Origin: JBLIRR01 sp049472395
GTDB taxonomy: Bacteria > SZUA-182 > DTGQ01 > JBLIRR01
Length of the DNA: 64,000 nt
Reading direction: 5' to 3'
Assembly: GCA_049472395.1 (NCBI GenBank)
Contig: JBLIRR010000010.1
Span: 101,222-165,221, forward strand
Positions 51,845-60,552 of this stretch are shown here, piece after piece. A program made the translations under genes and the position numbers. The notes beneath the pieces were generated by a model, which made no database searches, was not told the DNA's origin, and saw only the letters and a list, made by a program, of their open reading frames with translations. How positions within the stretch are numbered: the stretch's first letter is position 1; the number at the start of each line of letters is the position of its first letter.

Positions 51845-54294
51845 GATGTTAGCAATTGAATATACTTTTTATCTTTTTTAGTCATGAGCAATTCAGAATC
51901 TTCAACATTTACAATGATCTCATCACCAGGCCCAAAGTGCCCCATGATTACCTCATCTGATAAAGGATCTTCAATATATTTTTGAATACATTTTTTTAAA
52001 AGACGCGCTCCATATTTTGGTTTATAGGCTTTTTTCAGTAACCATTCTTCTGCGTCGGGTTCTAATCTAATAAATAACTCCTTATGTTGGAGATTTTGGT
52101 TTAATTGATCTATAAGTAATCGCATAATACCCTGTAAATGAGATTTAGTCAAGCTATGAAATACAATTATATCATCAATACGGTTTAAGAATTCAGGAGA
52201 AAGGGCATTTTTAAGCTCCTCGACAACGAAATCCTTCATTTTATTATAGTTCTCCTTATCGAGTTCATTTTTTTTGTGATGGAAACCAAGATGAGTGCCT
52301 TTTTCCAGATATTTAGCGCCCAAATTCGAGGTCATTATAATTATGACATTTTTAAAATTCACCGCATGACCGCTCCCATCTGTCAAATGACCTTCTTCTA
52401 ATACTTGAAGAAGTATATTTAATACTTCGGGATGGGCTTTTTCTATTTCATCGATTAAAAGAACAGAATATGGTTTTCTGCGGATTTTTTCAGTTAATTG
52501 TCCTCCTTCTTCATATCCAATATACCCTGGAGGAGCTCCTACTAAGCGAGAGACAGAAAATTTTTCACTATATTCCGTCATATCAAGCTGAATTAAGGAA
52601 TCCCTGCTTCCAAAAAGATATTCCGCAAGACATTTGCTTAATTCGGTTTTTCCAACTCCGCTTGGCCCTAAAAATATAAATGAACCAATCGGCCTGTGAG
52701 GACTCTTTATCCCGGCCCTGGATCGTTTAATAGCCCTTCCGATTATCTTAATCGCTTCATCTTGTCCGATAAGCTTCTTGTGTAAATGTTCTTCAATTTT
52801 AATTAATTTTTCTGTTTCTTTTTCTCCCATTTTATAGACTGGTACCCCAGTCCAGTTCGATATTACATGTGCGACATCATTCTCATTTACTTTTATTTCA
52901 ACCCGTCTCTGTTTTACCTGCCATTCACGATTTTCTTCATCATACCTGATTCTCAATTTTCTTTCCCTGTCACGATATTTGGCTGCTTTTTCGAATTCCT
53001 GTCTTCTAATGGCAGCATCTTTGCATTCTTTCACTTTTCTTATTGTATCTCTAAGTTCTTTAAGTTCGGATGGAAACGATGAATTTCGTATTCGGGCTCT
53101 GGATGCTGCTTCATCCAGGACATCAATGGCCTTATCTGGAAGGTATCTATCGGTAATATAGCGGTGGGATAGATTTACTGCGCGAATAAGAGCTTGATCC
53201 TCAAAAGTAACATTGTGATGCTCCTCGTAGCGAGATTTTAATCCTTTTACAATATTGATAGTCTCTTGGATGGTAGGAGGATCGACCTTTACCATTTGGA
53301 AACGTCGTTCCAAGGCCCCGTCTTTTTCGATAAATCTCTTATATTCTCTCAAGGTTGTTGCCCCAATGCACTGAATTTCACCTCGTGCTAAGGCAGGTTT
53401 CAGCATATTTGAAACATCCAAAGAGCCTTCAGCTGCGCCAGCCCCTACGATGGTATGCAATTCATCGATAAATACAATGATATGAGATGATTGTAATATT
53501 TCTTTTAAAACAGATTTTAACCGTTCTTCAAATTGACCTCGATATTTCGTGCCAGCAATTAATAAGCCGAGATCTAACGCCACAATTCTTTGCCCTGTTA
53601 ATATGGTAGGGATTGTCCGATCGATAATTCTTTGAGCGAGTCCCTCAACAATGGCGGTTTTTCCTACACCCGGCTCACCAATAAGCACAGGATTATTTTT
53701 TGTTCGTCGGCAGAGAATCTGGATCAATCGTTCTATTTCTTTGTCACGCCCAAAAACCGGATCTAATTTTCCTTCTTGTGCTTTTTTTGTGATATCATGG
53801 CTATATCGATCCAAATTTTCTGTTTTTATTTCCTTTTTGCTCTTTTTCTCATTTGCCAGAATAACATTGATTAACTCCCGCCGTGCTTCGACTAATTCCA
53901 CTTGAAGCTCTTCAAATATCTGTGCAGCGATTCCTTTGCCTTCTTTTATTAAACCAAGAAGTATATGACCTGTCCCTACTTTTGAATGAGACATTAAATT
54001 AGCTTCTTCAATGCTCAGCTCAAGAACTTTTTTAGCTTGTAGTGTAAACGGAATATCTCTGTTTTCATCCAGATGATCATAAGATTTTGTAATTTTTTTC
54101 TCTACTTCATAATGAAGCTCTTTTATATCCAAACCTAAGTTTTGAATAATAGTGACCGCTGTCCCATCTCCTTTTGTTATTAATCCTAAAAGTAGATGTT
54201 CTGTATCAAGACAGGCATGACCTAGTCGAAGAGCCTCTTGTCTTGCCAATATGATCGTTCTTCTTGCTCTTTCTGTAAATTGCTCAATAAACAT
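51841..54294 (-). CDS. clpC: ClpC-type AAA+ unfoldase
   Basis: 817 residues. Two Clp N-repeats (FTERARRTIILARQEALRLGH and FTLQAKKVLELSIEEANLMSH) precede the first AAA+ module (Walker A GEPGVGKTAIVEGLAQ). A UVR motif (IRRQEFEKAAKYRDRERKLR) and a second AAA+ module (GPSGVGKTELSKCLAEYLF) follow. The UVR motif separates ClpC from ClpA/ClpB. It unfolds proteins for ClpP. It is unusual to find it embedded between lolD and bamA; its stop overlaps the bamA start, so it is translated with envelope-assembly genes. Confidence 0.95.
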   Translation of the reverse strand: MFIEQFTERARRTIILARQEALRLGHACLDTEHLLLGLITKGDGTAVTIIQNLGLDIKELHYEVEKKITKSYDHLDENRDIPFTLQAKKVLELSIEEANLMSHSKVGTGHILLGLIKEGKGIAAQIFEELQVELVEARRELINVILANEKKSKKEIKTENLDRYSHDITKKAQEGKLDPVFGRDKEIERLIQILCRRTKNNPVLIGEPGVGKTAIVEGLAQRIIDRTIPTILTGQRIVALDLGLLIAGTKYRGQFEERLKSVLKEILQSSHIIVFIDELHTIVGAGAAEGSLDVSNMLKPALARGEIQCIGATTLREYKRFIEKDGALERRFQMVKVDPPTIQETINIVKGLKSRYEEHHNVTFEDQALIRAVNLSHRYITDRYLPDKAIDVLDEAASRARIRNSSFPSELKELRDTIRKVKECKDAAIRRQEFEKAAKYRDRERKLRIRYDEENREWQVKQRRVEIKVNENDVAHVISNWTGVPVYKMGEKETEKLIKIEEHLHKKLIGQDEAIKIIGRAIKRSRAGIKSPHRPIGSFIFLGPSGVGKTELSKCLAEYLFGSRDSLIQLDMTEYSEKFSVSRLVGAPPGYIGYEEGGQLTEKIRRKPYSVLLIDEIEKAHPEVLNILLQVLEEGHLTDGSGHAVNFKNVIIIMTSNLGAKYLEKGTHLGFHHKKNELDKENYNKMKDFVVEELKNALSPEFLNRIDDIIVFHSLTKSHLQGIMRLLIDQLNQNLQHKELFIRLEPDAEEWLLKKAYKPKYGARLLKKCIQKYIEDPLSDEVIMGHFGPGDEIIVNVEDSELLMTKKDKKYIQLLTS

Positions 54295-54399
54295 CAGCCT
54301 AAAACTCCATTTTTTCAGAAATAATAAATATTATATAGTATGCAAAAATTTTTTACACATTAGATGCTCTTATTATATATTTTACTCAATTTTATGTAT

Positions 54400-55074
54400 T
54401 TAAACAATAAAAATCCCATCAACGAGTTCAAAGATCTGGCTTGCAGAATTCGCGAGATAGGGATTATGCGTCACGATGATCATTGTTATTCCTCGAGAAC
54501 GATTCAGTTGCAGCATCAGGTTAAAGACTGCCTCGCTCGTTTTGCTATCCAAATTTCCCGTAGGTTCATCAGCTAATAAAAGCTCAGGGTCATTTATTAA
54601 AGCTCGTGCAATGGCAACTCTTTGTTGCTCTCCACCTGATAATTGGCAAGGCAGATGGGATTTCCTATTACACAGTCCAACTTCATCCAAGAGCCTTTCC
54701 GCCTTCATAAACGCCTCTTTTCTATCCTTTCGCGCCATTAATTGAGGCATCATAGTATTTTCAATAGCGCTAAATTCAGGCAACAGGTGATGAAATTGAA
54801 AGATAAAGCCAATTTTTTGATTTCTAAATTGTGATAATTCAGAATCAGAGTGTATATTAATATTTTTATTTTTAAAAAAATAGGAACCCTTTGTTGGTCG
54901 ATCAAGAGCGCCCAATATATTAAGAAGAGTGCTTTTGCCCGAGCCAGATCGGCCCACAATAGCAATTATATCACCCTGTGATATTTCTACAGTAATGCCT
55001 TTTAACACGGGCAATTCTCTTCCATCCATATAGTAAGATTTATGGATTTGCTCTAATACTATTAAATTATTCAT
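54400..55074 (-). CDS. lolD: Lipoprotein-releasing ABC ATPase LolD
   Basis: 224 residues with Walker A GRSGSGKSTLLNILGALD, the family-specific IGFIFQFHHLLPEFSAIEN, signature LSGGEQQRVAIARAL, and Walker B LLLADEPTGNLDS. It powers release of outer-membrane lipoproteins to LolA together with LolC/E. Its start overlaps the lolC stop by eight bases. MacB-type ATPases are similar, but the LolC/E partner just upstream supports LolD. Confidence 0.95.
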   Translation of the reverse strand: MNNLIVLEQIHKSYYMDGRELPVLKGITVEISQGDIIAIVGRSGSGKSTLLNILGALDRPTKGSYFFKNKNINIHSDSELSQFRNQKIGFIFQFHHLLPEFSAIENTMMPQLMARKDRKEAFMKAERLLDEVGLCNRKSHLPCQLSGGEQQRVAIARALINDPELLLADEPTGNLDSKTSEAVFNLMLQLNRSRGITMIIVTHNPYLANSASQIFELVDGIFIV

Positions 55075-56311
55075 ATCTTAAAGCAACAACTGGATCTAAG
55101 GAAGACGCCTGCCATGATGGATAAATAGTAGCTAATAAACTTATCAATATGGATGTTAAACAGATTGCAAAAATATCAAAAAATTTCATTTTAAAAGGAA
55201 GATAACTAATATAATATACATCTGCTTGTAGCTTTATCAAATGATATTTATCTGCAATATGGCAAATCAAACTCCCACCAACACATCCGATTAAAGTACC
55301 GATAATGCCTATTATAAGCCCTTCAATGACGAAAATATATAAAATACTTCGTGATGAGGCGCCCATGGATTTTAATATACCTATATCCTTATGTTTTTCC
55401 ATCACCATCATAACAAGATTGCTAATAATATTAAAGGCAGCAACTAAAATAATTAAAATTAATATGATGAACATAGCTAATTTCTCTAATTTAAGAGCAG
55501 AGAAAAGATTTCTGTTCATTTCCATCCAATCTCTTGTCCAGTAGGGATATCCAAGGTGATTCTGTATGTGTTGAGCAGTCTCTTTTGCTTTGAATATATT
55601 TTTTGTTTTTACCTCAAGACCGGTGATGACATCAGGCATGCTCAGAAATTTTTGCGCAGTCTCCAAACTCACATAGGCCATACTCGTATCATATTCATAC
55701 ATCCCTGAATGAAAAACACCTACAATCTTTAATGTCTTCATATTAGGAGCGCTTCCCATAGGAGTCATACGAGTCATAGCAGAAATGGCGGTTACCTCTT
55801 CACCAAACTCAACACCTAATATTAAGGCCAACTCCTTTCCTATTATAATACCCTCTTCATTATTTTTAACCAAATCTAATAACTTTCCCTGGCCGGGAAT
55901 CATATTTTTATCAAGATCAGTGACATGGATTTCTGATTCAGGCTCAATTCCTCGAAGAATAACACCGAGAGCGGTTTTATCCGAACTAAGCATTACCTGA
56001 CTATAAATAAATGGTGACACTGCGATTACATTGTCTATTTTTTCAAGATCAGGAATTAAGGAAGTATAGTCACGTATACCTTGCTTTTGGGATTTCAGGA
56101 TAACAATATGCGCATTGGTCCCTAATATTTTATCTCTAAGATCCATTTCAAATCCACTCATAACAGCTAACACAATTATAAGAGCAGCCACTCCAAGGGC
56201 TACTCCTAGTATTGATATCAATGTAATTATAGAGATAACAGTTTGTTTCCTTTTGGCTCTCAGATAACGCAGGCCTATAGTTACTTCATAGGGAATATTC
56301 AAAAGGTGCAT
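55067..56311 (-). CDS. lolC: Lipoprotein-releasing system permease LolC/LolE
   Basis: 414 residues with one N-terminal and three C-terminal membrane helices and a large periplasmic domain. Signatures are YEVTIGLRYLRAKRKQTVISIITLISILGVALGVAALI and, near the end, KHKDIGILKSMGASSRSILYIFVIEGLIIG, together with the SLDPVVALRYE terminus of the LolC/E family. A single LolC/E gene (rather than separate lolC and lolE) is normal outside gammaproteobacteria. It overlaps lysS by 13 bases. Confidence 0.95.
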   Translation of the reverse strand: MHLLNIPYEVTIGLRYLRAKRKQTVISIITLISILGVALGVAALIIVLAVMSGFEMDLRDKILGTNAHIVILKSQKQGIRDYTSLIPDLEKIDNVIAVSPFIYSQVMLSSDKTALGVILRGIEPESEIHVTDLDKNMIPGQGKLLDLVKNNEEGIIIGKELALILGVEFGEEVTAISAMTRMTPMGSAPNMKTLKIVGVFHSGMYEYDTSMAYVSLETAQKFLSMPDVITGLEVKTKNIFKAKETAQHIQNHLGYPYWTRDWMEMNRNLFSALKLEKLAMFIILILIILVAAFNIISNLVMMVMEKHKDIGILKSMGASSRSILYIFVIEGLIIGIIGTLIGCVGGSLICHIADKYHLIKLQADVYYISYLPFKMKFFDIFAICLTSILISLLATIYPSWQASSLDPVVALRYE

Positions 56312-57801
56312 GAGAGGCCATCATTGCTTTGTTTAGAATGAGATTTAAGCTGAGGGAAAAATATTACTTCTCGAATAGAGGAAGCCCCTGTAAATAGCAT
56401 CACTAATCTATCAATTCCTATTCCTTCGCCGGCGGTTGGAGGAAGCCCGTATTCCAGAGCCTGGATATAGTCCGTATCAAGTTCTGTGTCGACCCCCTCT
56501 TCTTTGTCTTCTATTTGTTTAAGGAACCTGTTTTTTTGGTCAATAGGGTCATTTAATTCACTAAATGCATTGGCAATCTCCCTGCCTCCAATATATAATT
56601 CAAACCGTTCTGTTATATGCGGCATATCATCCTTACAGCGAGCCAAAGGAGAGACTTCTTTGGGAAAATCAATTATAAATGTCGGTTGAATTAATTTTGG
56701 TTCAATAAGTGATTCGAATATTTTCATGCAGAGTTTTCCCTGACCCTCATCCCCTGAAATAGGAATATCAAAGTGTTTTATAAGGGAGCGCAATTTTTCA
56801 GAATCACCCAGGTCTGGCTCACTAAGGTCTGTATAGCGTGTTATGGCTTCGGATAACTTCATGCGTGCCCAGGGAGAGGTCAGATCGATTTGATTTCCTT
56901 GATAGTCAAAAGAAAGCGATCCCTTTATTTTTTCGGCAAGTTCTTTAAAAAGCTGCTCAGTCAAATTCATAAGGTCATTATAATCAGCATAAGCCATATA
57001 GAATTCAATCATTGTAAACTCAGGATTATGTGTTGCGTCTAATCCCTCATTACGAAAATTGCGGTTTAGCTCATAAACCCGATTAAATCCTCCTATTACC
57101 AATCTTTTTAAATAAAGCTCAGGAGCAATCCTCAGATAAAGCTGCATCCCAAGCGCTTTATGATAGGTTTTAAATGGTGTTGCGGTGGCTCCCCCTGCGA
57201 TAGAATGCATCATAGGGGTTTCAACCTCAAGAAAATCTCGTTGTTCAAAGAAATTTCTAATATAGTGGATAATCTTGCCTCTTGTGATAAAAATTTCCCG
57301 AACCTCTTTATTTGAGATGAGGTCTAAATACCGTTGTCGATAACGGGTCTCTGTATCTCGCAGTCCATGCCACTTTTCGGGGAGAGGACGAAGCGCTTTG
57401 GTTAAAAGAGACAGATTTTCAACCAAAAGGGTCAGTTCTCCCGTATGAGTTTTAAAGAAGTGCCCTTCAACCCCAATAAAATCTCCGATATCACATTCTT
57501 TAAATAGGGTGAACTCATTATCACCCAGTTTATCTTTGCGTATATAAAGCTGTATATTTTTCCCATCGCCCTGAATATGAGCAAAGGAGGTTTTCCCATG
57601 TTTCCTGATAGAGATTAAACGGCCTGCCAGGGCATGCTTATCGTCAGATACCACATCGGATATAGAGCTGTATTTATCAATAGCGGTGGGAATTGTTATG
57701 GTAACACGAAATCTGTTTGAATAGGGATTTATTCCCTGTGTACGCAAATTATGTATTTTATTTAATCGAACACTTCGTTGTTCCTGGCCTGTCTCTTTCA
57801 T
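56299..57801 (-). CDS. lysS: Lysyl-tRNA synthetase, class II
   Basis: 500 residues. An N-terminal OB-fold anticodon-binding domain (ALAGRLISIRKHGKTSFAHIQ) is followed by class II motifs: motif 1 around FLEVETPMMHSIAGGATATPF, motif 2 YELNRNFRNEGLDATHNPEFTMIEFY, and motif 3 GLPPTAGEGIGIDRLVML. It charges tRNA-Lys. It heads the lolC-lolD-clpC-bamA-skp-lpxD run, with tRNA-Sec just upstream on the same strand. Confidence 0.97.
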   Translation of the reverse strand: MKETGQEQRSVRLNKIHNLRTQGINPYSNRFRVTITIPTAIDKYSSISDVVSDDKHALAGRLISIRKHGKTSFAHIQGDGKNIQLYIRKDKLGDNEFTLFKECDIGDFIGVEGHFFKTHTGELTLLVENLSLLTKALRPLPEKWHGLRDTETRYRQRYLDLISNKEVREIFITRGKIIHYIRNFFEQRDFLEVETPMMHSIAGGATATPFKTYHKALGMQLYLRIAPELYLKRLVIGGFNRVYELNRNFRNEGLDATHNPEFTMIEFYMAYADYNDLMNLTEQLFKELAEKIKGSLSFDYQGNQIDLTSPWARMKLSEAITRYTDLSEPDLGDSEKLRSLIKHFDIPISGDEGQGKLCMKIFESLIEPKLIQPTFIIDFPKEVSPLARCKDDMPHITERFELYIGGREIANAFSELNDPIDQKNRFLKQIEDKEEGVDTELDTDYIQALEYGLPPTAGEGIGIDRLVMLFTGASSIREVIFFPQLKSHSKQSNDGLSCTF

Positions 57802-57823
57802 AGTCCCCCATTATTGTGGTATG

Positions 57824-57921
57824 TGGCGGGAGCGTGTGGGAATTGAACCCACCGCGGAGCTTTTTAGAGTCCGCCATTGGATTTGAAGTCCAAGAGAGTC
57901 ACCAGAACCCTACCCGCTCCC
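57824..57921 (-). tRNA. selC: tRNA-Sec (anticodon UCA)
   Basis: A 98-base minus-strand tRNA with an anticodon stem TTGGA/TCCAA and loop CTTCAAA, giving anticodon TCA for UGA codons. It has a long variable arm (GCGGA...TCCGC), T-arm GTGGG-TTCAATT-CCCAC, a long acceptor stem GGGAGCG/CGCTCCC, and an encoded GCCA end. The core GGACTTCAAATCCA is the same as in E. coli selC. It supplies selenocysteine for the formate dehydrogenase at 22270. selA, selB and selD are not in the window. The sequence changes character immediately upstream of its 5' end (higher coordinates). Confidence 0.93.
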
Positions 57922-58113
57922 GGTTTAATTCGTTTCATTCTGTTTTGAAATACAATGATTTATTATATCCGCTCGGATTTTTAATTTCAACCTAATTTCA
58001 TCTATTTTAAGGTGTTTTGAATCCTCAGCGGCACTCTGGCGGCACAAAAAATTGCGTCTCATAGAATATCAGCAAGCTGTTTTGTGTGCCATATTATTAG
58101 TGATATAAGATAC

Positions 58114-58152
58114 AAAAATAGTCCCCACAAAGCAAGGGCTATTTTTATTTTA
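58114..58152 (+). terminator. Rho-independent terminator candidate
   Basis: AAAAATAG plus CCC pairs with GGG plus TATTTTT around an A/C-rich loop, with one bulged base, followed by a T-rich tract. It lies in the 547-bp gap between selC and the accessory genes and no obvious plus-strand gene precedes it. Confidence 0.55.
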
Positions 58153-58185
58153 TCCGCTCATGGGCGGTTTATTGCTCCTCACAGA

Positions 58186-58224
58186 AAGTGAACTTTTGAG
58201 TGTTTAAGGGGTAAAAGTTCACTT
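58186..58224. repeat. Perfect 12-bp inverted repeat
   Basis: AAGTGAACTTTT (58186-58197) and AAAAGTTCACTT (58213-58224) are exactly inverted with a 15-base spacer. This looks like an operator or stem-loop in the gap before the accessory genes. Confidence 0.65.
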
Positions 58225-58347
58225 GCATTAGCTGTTCTCAATAAGCCGCAGTTGTTAGGACATAGTTCTTTTACCACAACATTGAGATACGCCCATTTAA
58301 CATCAAGACATCTCAAAGGAATAACCAAAAAATTAGACTGACCCTCT

Positions 58348-58383
58348 GATAAAAAGCTCCTGAAAAACGGGGCTTTTATCTTT
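58348..58383 (+). terminator. Rho-independent terminator candidate
   Basis: GATAAAAAGCTCC and GGGGCTTTTATC form a hairpin of about 11-12 pairs, followed by TTT. It would separate anything upstream from the promoter at 58410. Confidence 0.6.
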
Positions 58384-58390
58384 CAATCGT

Positions 58391-58438
58391 TTATCCACAG
58401 TTTTACCATTTGACAAGGGTTTTACAATCGCTTACATT
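58391..58438 (+). promoter_or_regulatory. DnaA-box-like site and promoter before the accessory genes
   Basis: A consensus TTATCCACA lies at 58391-58399. Directly after it, TTGACA (58410-58415) and TACATT (58433-58438) with a 17-base spacer make a plausible promoter for the small-gene run that begins at 58469. Whether the DnaA-like site has a role here is not known. Confidence 0.55.
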
Positions 58439-58468
58439 ATAAGTAGTTGATAACATTAACCTACCACA

Positions 58469-58854
58469 ATGAACAAACCTAAAAAATTACGCAACCTCCT
58501 CATCTATTATTGTATCAAATATAAGAAATACAGTTATAGTCAGGCCATTGCCGAGGCAAGCAAGCAAACCGGCGATCCTATCATCTCTACCGGCTGTGTC
58601 GGAACTATCTATTAAACGCATAAGTCTAAAAGTTTTGATATTTTTGCCTAACATATTGAATTCTATGCAAAATTGCTCTAATTGGTATAGAAGCATGATC
58701 TCTCTTATATTTCAGCACTTTACACAATAAATTTATCTTTTATATCAAAACTTGTAGACTTATGCGCTATTAAAGGGAATTGAAAAGATACCGCAAACAC
58801 AATCGGAAGCAGATTGAGAAACTGATTAAAGAGGAAGGGGGTGAGATCAAATGA
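58469..58854 (+). pseudogene. Small accessory gene interrupted by a MITE
   Basis: From ATG 58469 the frame reads MNKPKKLRNLLIYYCIKYKK...GCVGTIY and then meets TAA at the left target duplication. After the 150-bp insertion the same reading frame resumes as RELKRYRKHNRKQIEKLIKE and ends GEIK at TGA 58852-58854, overlapping the next gene's ATG. Removing the insertion and one 8-bp duplicate leaves exactly 76 codons in one frame. However, the duplicated target itself contains TAA, so the ancestral gene may already have carried a stop or the junction has mutated. Function unknown; basic, helix-rich. Confidence 0.6.
58617..58766. mobile_element. 150-bp MITE with terminal inverted repeats
   Basis: The left end CGCATAAGTCTAAAAGTTTT and the right end (read inward on the other strand) CGCATAAGTCTACAAGTTTT agree at 24 of the first 25 bases. 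The element is flanked by an 8-bp direct duplication, CTATTAAA, at 58609-58616 and 58767-58774. The interior is AT-rich and too short to code for a transposase, so it must be moved in trans. No second copy is seen in this window. Confidence 0.9.
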
Positions 58855-59066
58855 CATTGCGAATAACCAGACAAGATGTGCTTAATAATTTCTGTGTCGG
58901 GGATCTGGATAATATCAGTGCCTTCTTCCGAATCCGACAGGCATTGGAAAGGGCAGACAGGAAAGAAAAGAGAATGTGGAAAGTTCCGAGAGGTGTATTC
59001 TCATTCGCCGGCACAGCCAGGTCGTTGAAGCATATCTTGGCCTTGCGAGATAGAATTAAAAAATAA
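58851..59066 (+). CDS. Small accessory protein of unknown function
   Basis: 71 residues (MTLRITRQDVLNNFCVGDLD...RSLKHILALRDRIKK), basic and mostly helical. A strong GGAAGGGGGTGA site precedes the ATG, which overlaps the stop of the interrupted gene upstream, a sign of coupling. Base composition is higher in G+C than the chromosomal genes to the left. No family recognised. Confidence 0.6.
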   Translation: MTLRITRQDVLNNFCVGDLDNISAFFRIRQALERADRKEKRMWKVPRGVFSFAGTARSLKHILALRDRIKK

Positions 59067-59168
59067 AAATCCCATCGCCGAAGCAACGAGATTTTTACAA
59101 TAGCAGTAACTACTTGATTGTAATTCTATTGTAATAGTTTCTTGCGAGGTGTCAATGTGGATAAAAAT

Positions 59169-59309
59169 ATGAGTTTAGAAGCAGAGCAGTTGGAAACTCT
59201 AACCACCATCATTGTCAATCGGGAAGATCTCACTCCCGCACAAGAAGCATCATTGGAGGCACAAGAGGAAGACGATGACATCTACCACTTTGATAATGAC
59301 GAGCATTAA
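59169..59309 (+). CDS. Small acidic accessory protein
   Basis: 46 residues from ATG 59169 (or 50 from GTG 59157): MSLEAEQLETLTTIIVNRED, then a strongly acidic tail with EEDDDIYHFDNDEH. It lies 21 bp before the Sak4-like gene. The coding call rests on position, clean frame and composition; no family recognised. Confidence 0.5.
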   Translation: MSLEAEQLETLTTIIVNREDLTPAQEASLEAQEEDDDIYHFDNDEH

Positions 59310-59330
59310 GAATTAACTTTAACAAAAACC

Positions 59331-60482
59331 ATGACTAATACAAAAAACAATTTTTTCACACCTGCCGATAACACCAAACCTTATTTCAAAGCCGCCTTAC
59401 AGGGCTTTGCTGGGAGCGGTAAAACTTACACCGGCGCCCAAATCGCTATCGGTCTGCACAAGAGAATCAAATCAGAGAAGCCGGTGGTAATCTTTGACAC
59501 GGAAAAGGCCGCCAAGTTCTTGAAGCCCCTATTCAAAAAAGCAAAGATTAAATTGCTGGTAAAGAAATCAAGGTCATTAGCCGACCTCAAGGAAGCGATG
59601 CGGATTATGAGAGAGGGCTTTGCCGATATTCTGATAATTGATTCAATCTCGCATGTTTGGGAAAACACGCTGGAGGCGTATAAGAAAAAGACCGGTCATA
59701 CCTTCCTGCAGTTTCAAGATTGGGGCATTATCAAGCCGACCTGGAAGAAGGAGTTTTCCGACCCGTTTGTGAACGATCCCTACCATATCATTATGTGCGG
59801 CCGCGCCGGATATGAGTATGAGAACGAAGTCAATCCCGATACCCACAAGAGAGAGATTTACAAGTCGGGGATTAAAATGAAAGTGGAAGGAGAAACCGCC
59901 TATGAGCCGGACCTATTGCTCTTGATGGAAAGATTTGAGAAGACTATCGGGGAAGAAAAGGAAGTGTGGCGAGAGGCGACTGTGTTGAAAGATCGGTCAA
60001 CCCTCTTGGACGGACAGACCTTCAAGAACCCCACTTATGCCAACTTTGAGCCGACTATTGAGGCGATGATGGCTAACCCTGTTAAAGGCAAGCAGACGAT
60101 TGAAGGAAAGACGGAGGAGTTATTTAAGACCGAGGAGGAAAAGGCGGAGTGGCGGAAGAAGAAGGACATCACATTGGAGAAAATCCAGAGTGTCTTGTCC
60201 AAAGCGTTCCCCGGAATGTCTGCGGAGATGAAGCAGAAGAAGCAGGAGGTTTGCGAGAAGGCGTTCAAGGTTAAGGATTTGTCGTGGACAGAGATAGAGG
60301 GAATGAGCTTGAAGGACTTGGAAAAGGGATATGAGAGTTTGCAGAAGGAAATTGAGAAGGTGGTTAAGGAAGGCAAGAAAGAGATTGAGAAGATTAAAGG
60401 AGAAAAATTACACAAACCATATAAAAGCAAACTTAGTCCAAAGTTGTGCGAACAGAAAATTCAAGATACTTCAAAGATGTAA
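59331..60482 (+). CDS. Sak4-like phage recombination ATPase (AAA_24/RecA-like)
   Basis: 383 residues. Walker A is GFAGSGKT at residues 25-32, a Walker B-like strand is ILIIDSISHVWE (about 100), and a third motif is YHIIMCGRAGYEYE (about 155). The first 230 residues match the short RecA-like NTPase fold of phage Sak4 and AAA_24 proteins, which help single-strand annealing or strand exchange with a partner SSB. The C-terminal 150 residues are Lys/Glu-rich and helical. It is the largest gene of the accessory region and uses more G+C-rich codons than the chromosome. The call is by motif and layout; other phage NTPases of this fold are possible. Confidence 0.75.
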   Translation: MTNTKNNFFTPADNTKPYFKAALQGFAGSGKTYTGAQIAIGLHKRIKSEKPVVIFDTEKAAKFLKPLFKKAKIKLLVKKSRSLADLKEAMRIMREGFADILIIDSISHVWENTLEAYKKKTGHTFLQFQDWGIIKPTWKKEFSDPFVNDPYHIIMCGRAGYEYENEVNPDTHKREIYKSGIKMKVEGETAYEPDLLLLMERFEKTIGEEKEVWREATVLKDRSTLLDGQTFKNPTYANFEPTIEAMMANPVKGKQTIEGKTEELFKTEEEKAEWRKKKDITLEKIQSVLSKAFPGMSAEMKQKKQEVCEKAFKVKDLSWTEIEGMSLKDLEKGYESLQKEIEKVVKEGKKEIEKIKGEKLHKPYKSKLSPKLCEQKIQDTSKM

Positions 60483-60504
60483 AGATTAATATTGTGAGTT
60501 CTCT

Positions 60505-60532
60505 CTGCCGGGTTTCCCTTCATGCCCGGCAG
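60505..60532 (+). promoter_or_regulatory. GC-rich hairpin just before the gene at 60553
   Basis: CTGCCGGG (60505-60512) pairs perfectly with CCCGGCAG (60525-60532) around a 12-base loop. It abuts the GGGGGG ribosome-binding site of the next gene and has no T-run, so it may affect translation or mRNA end formation. Confidence 0.5.
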
Positions 60533-60552
60533 GGGGGATTAGAATAAAAAAT

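Noticed and set aside
57824..58060. Classical tRNA attachment site (attL/attR) at selC
   Set aside because: The accessory DNA lies on the 5' side of the tRNA, no direct repeat of the tRNA end was found downstream, and no integrase is present.
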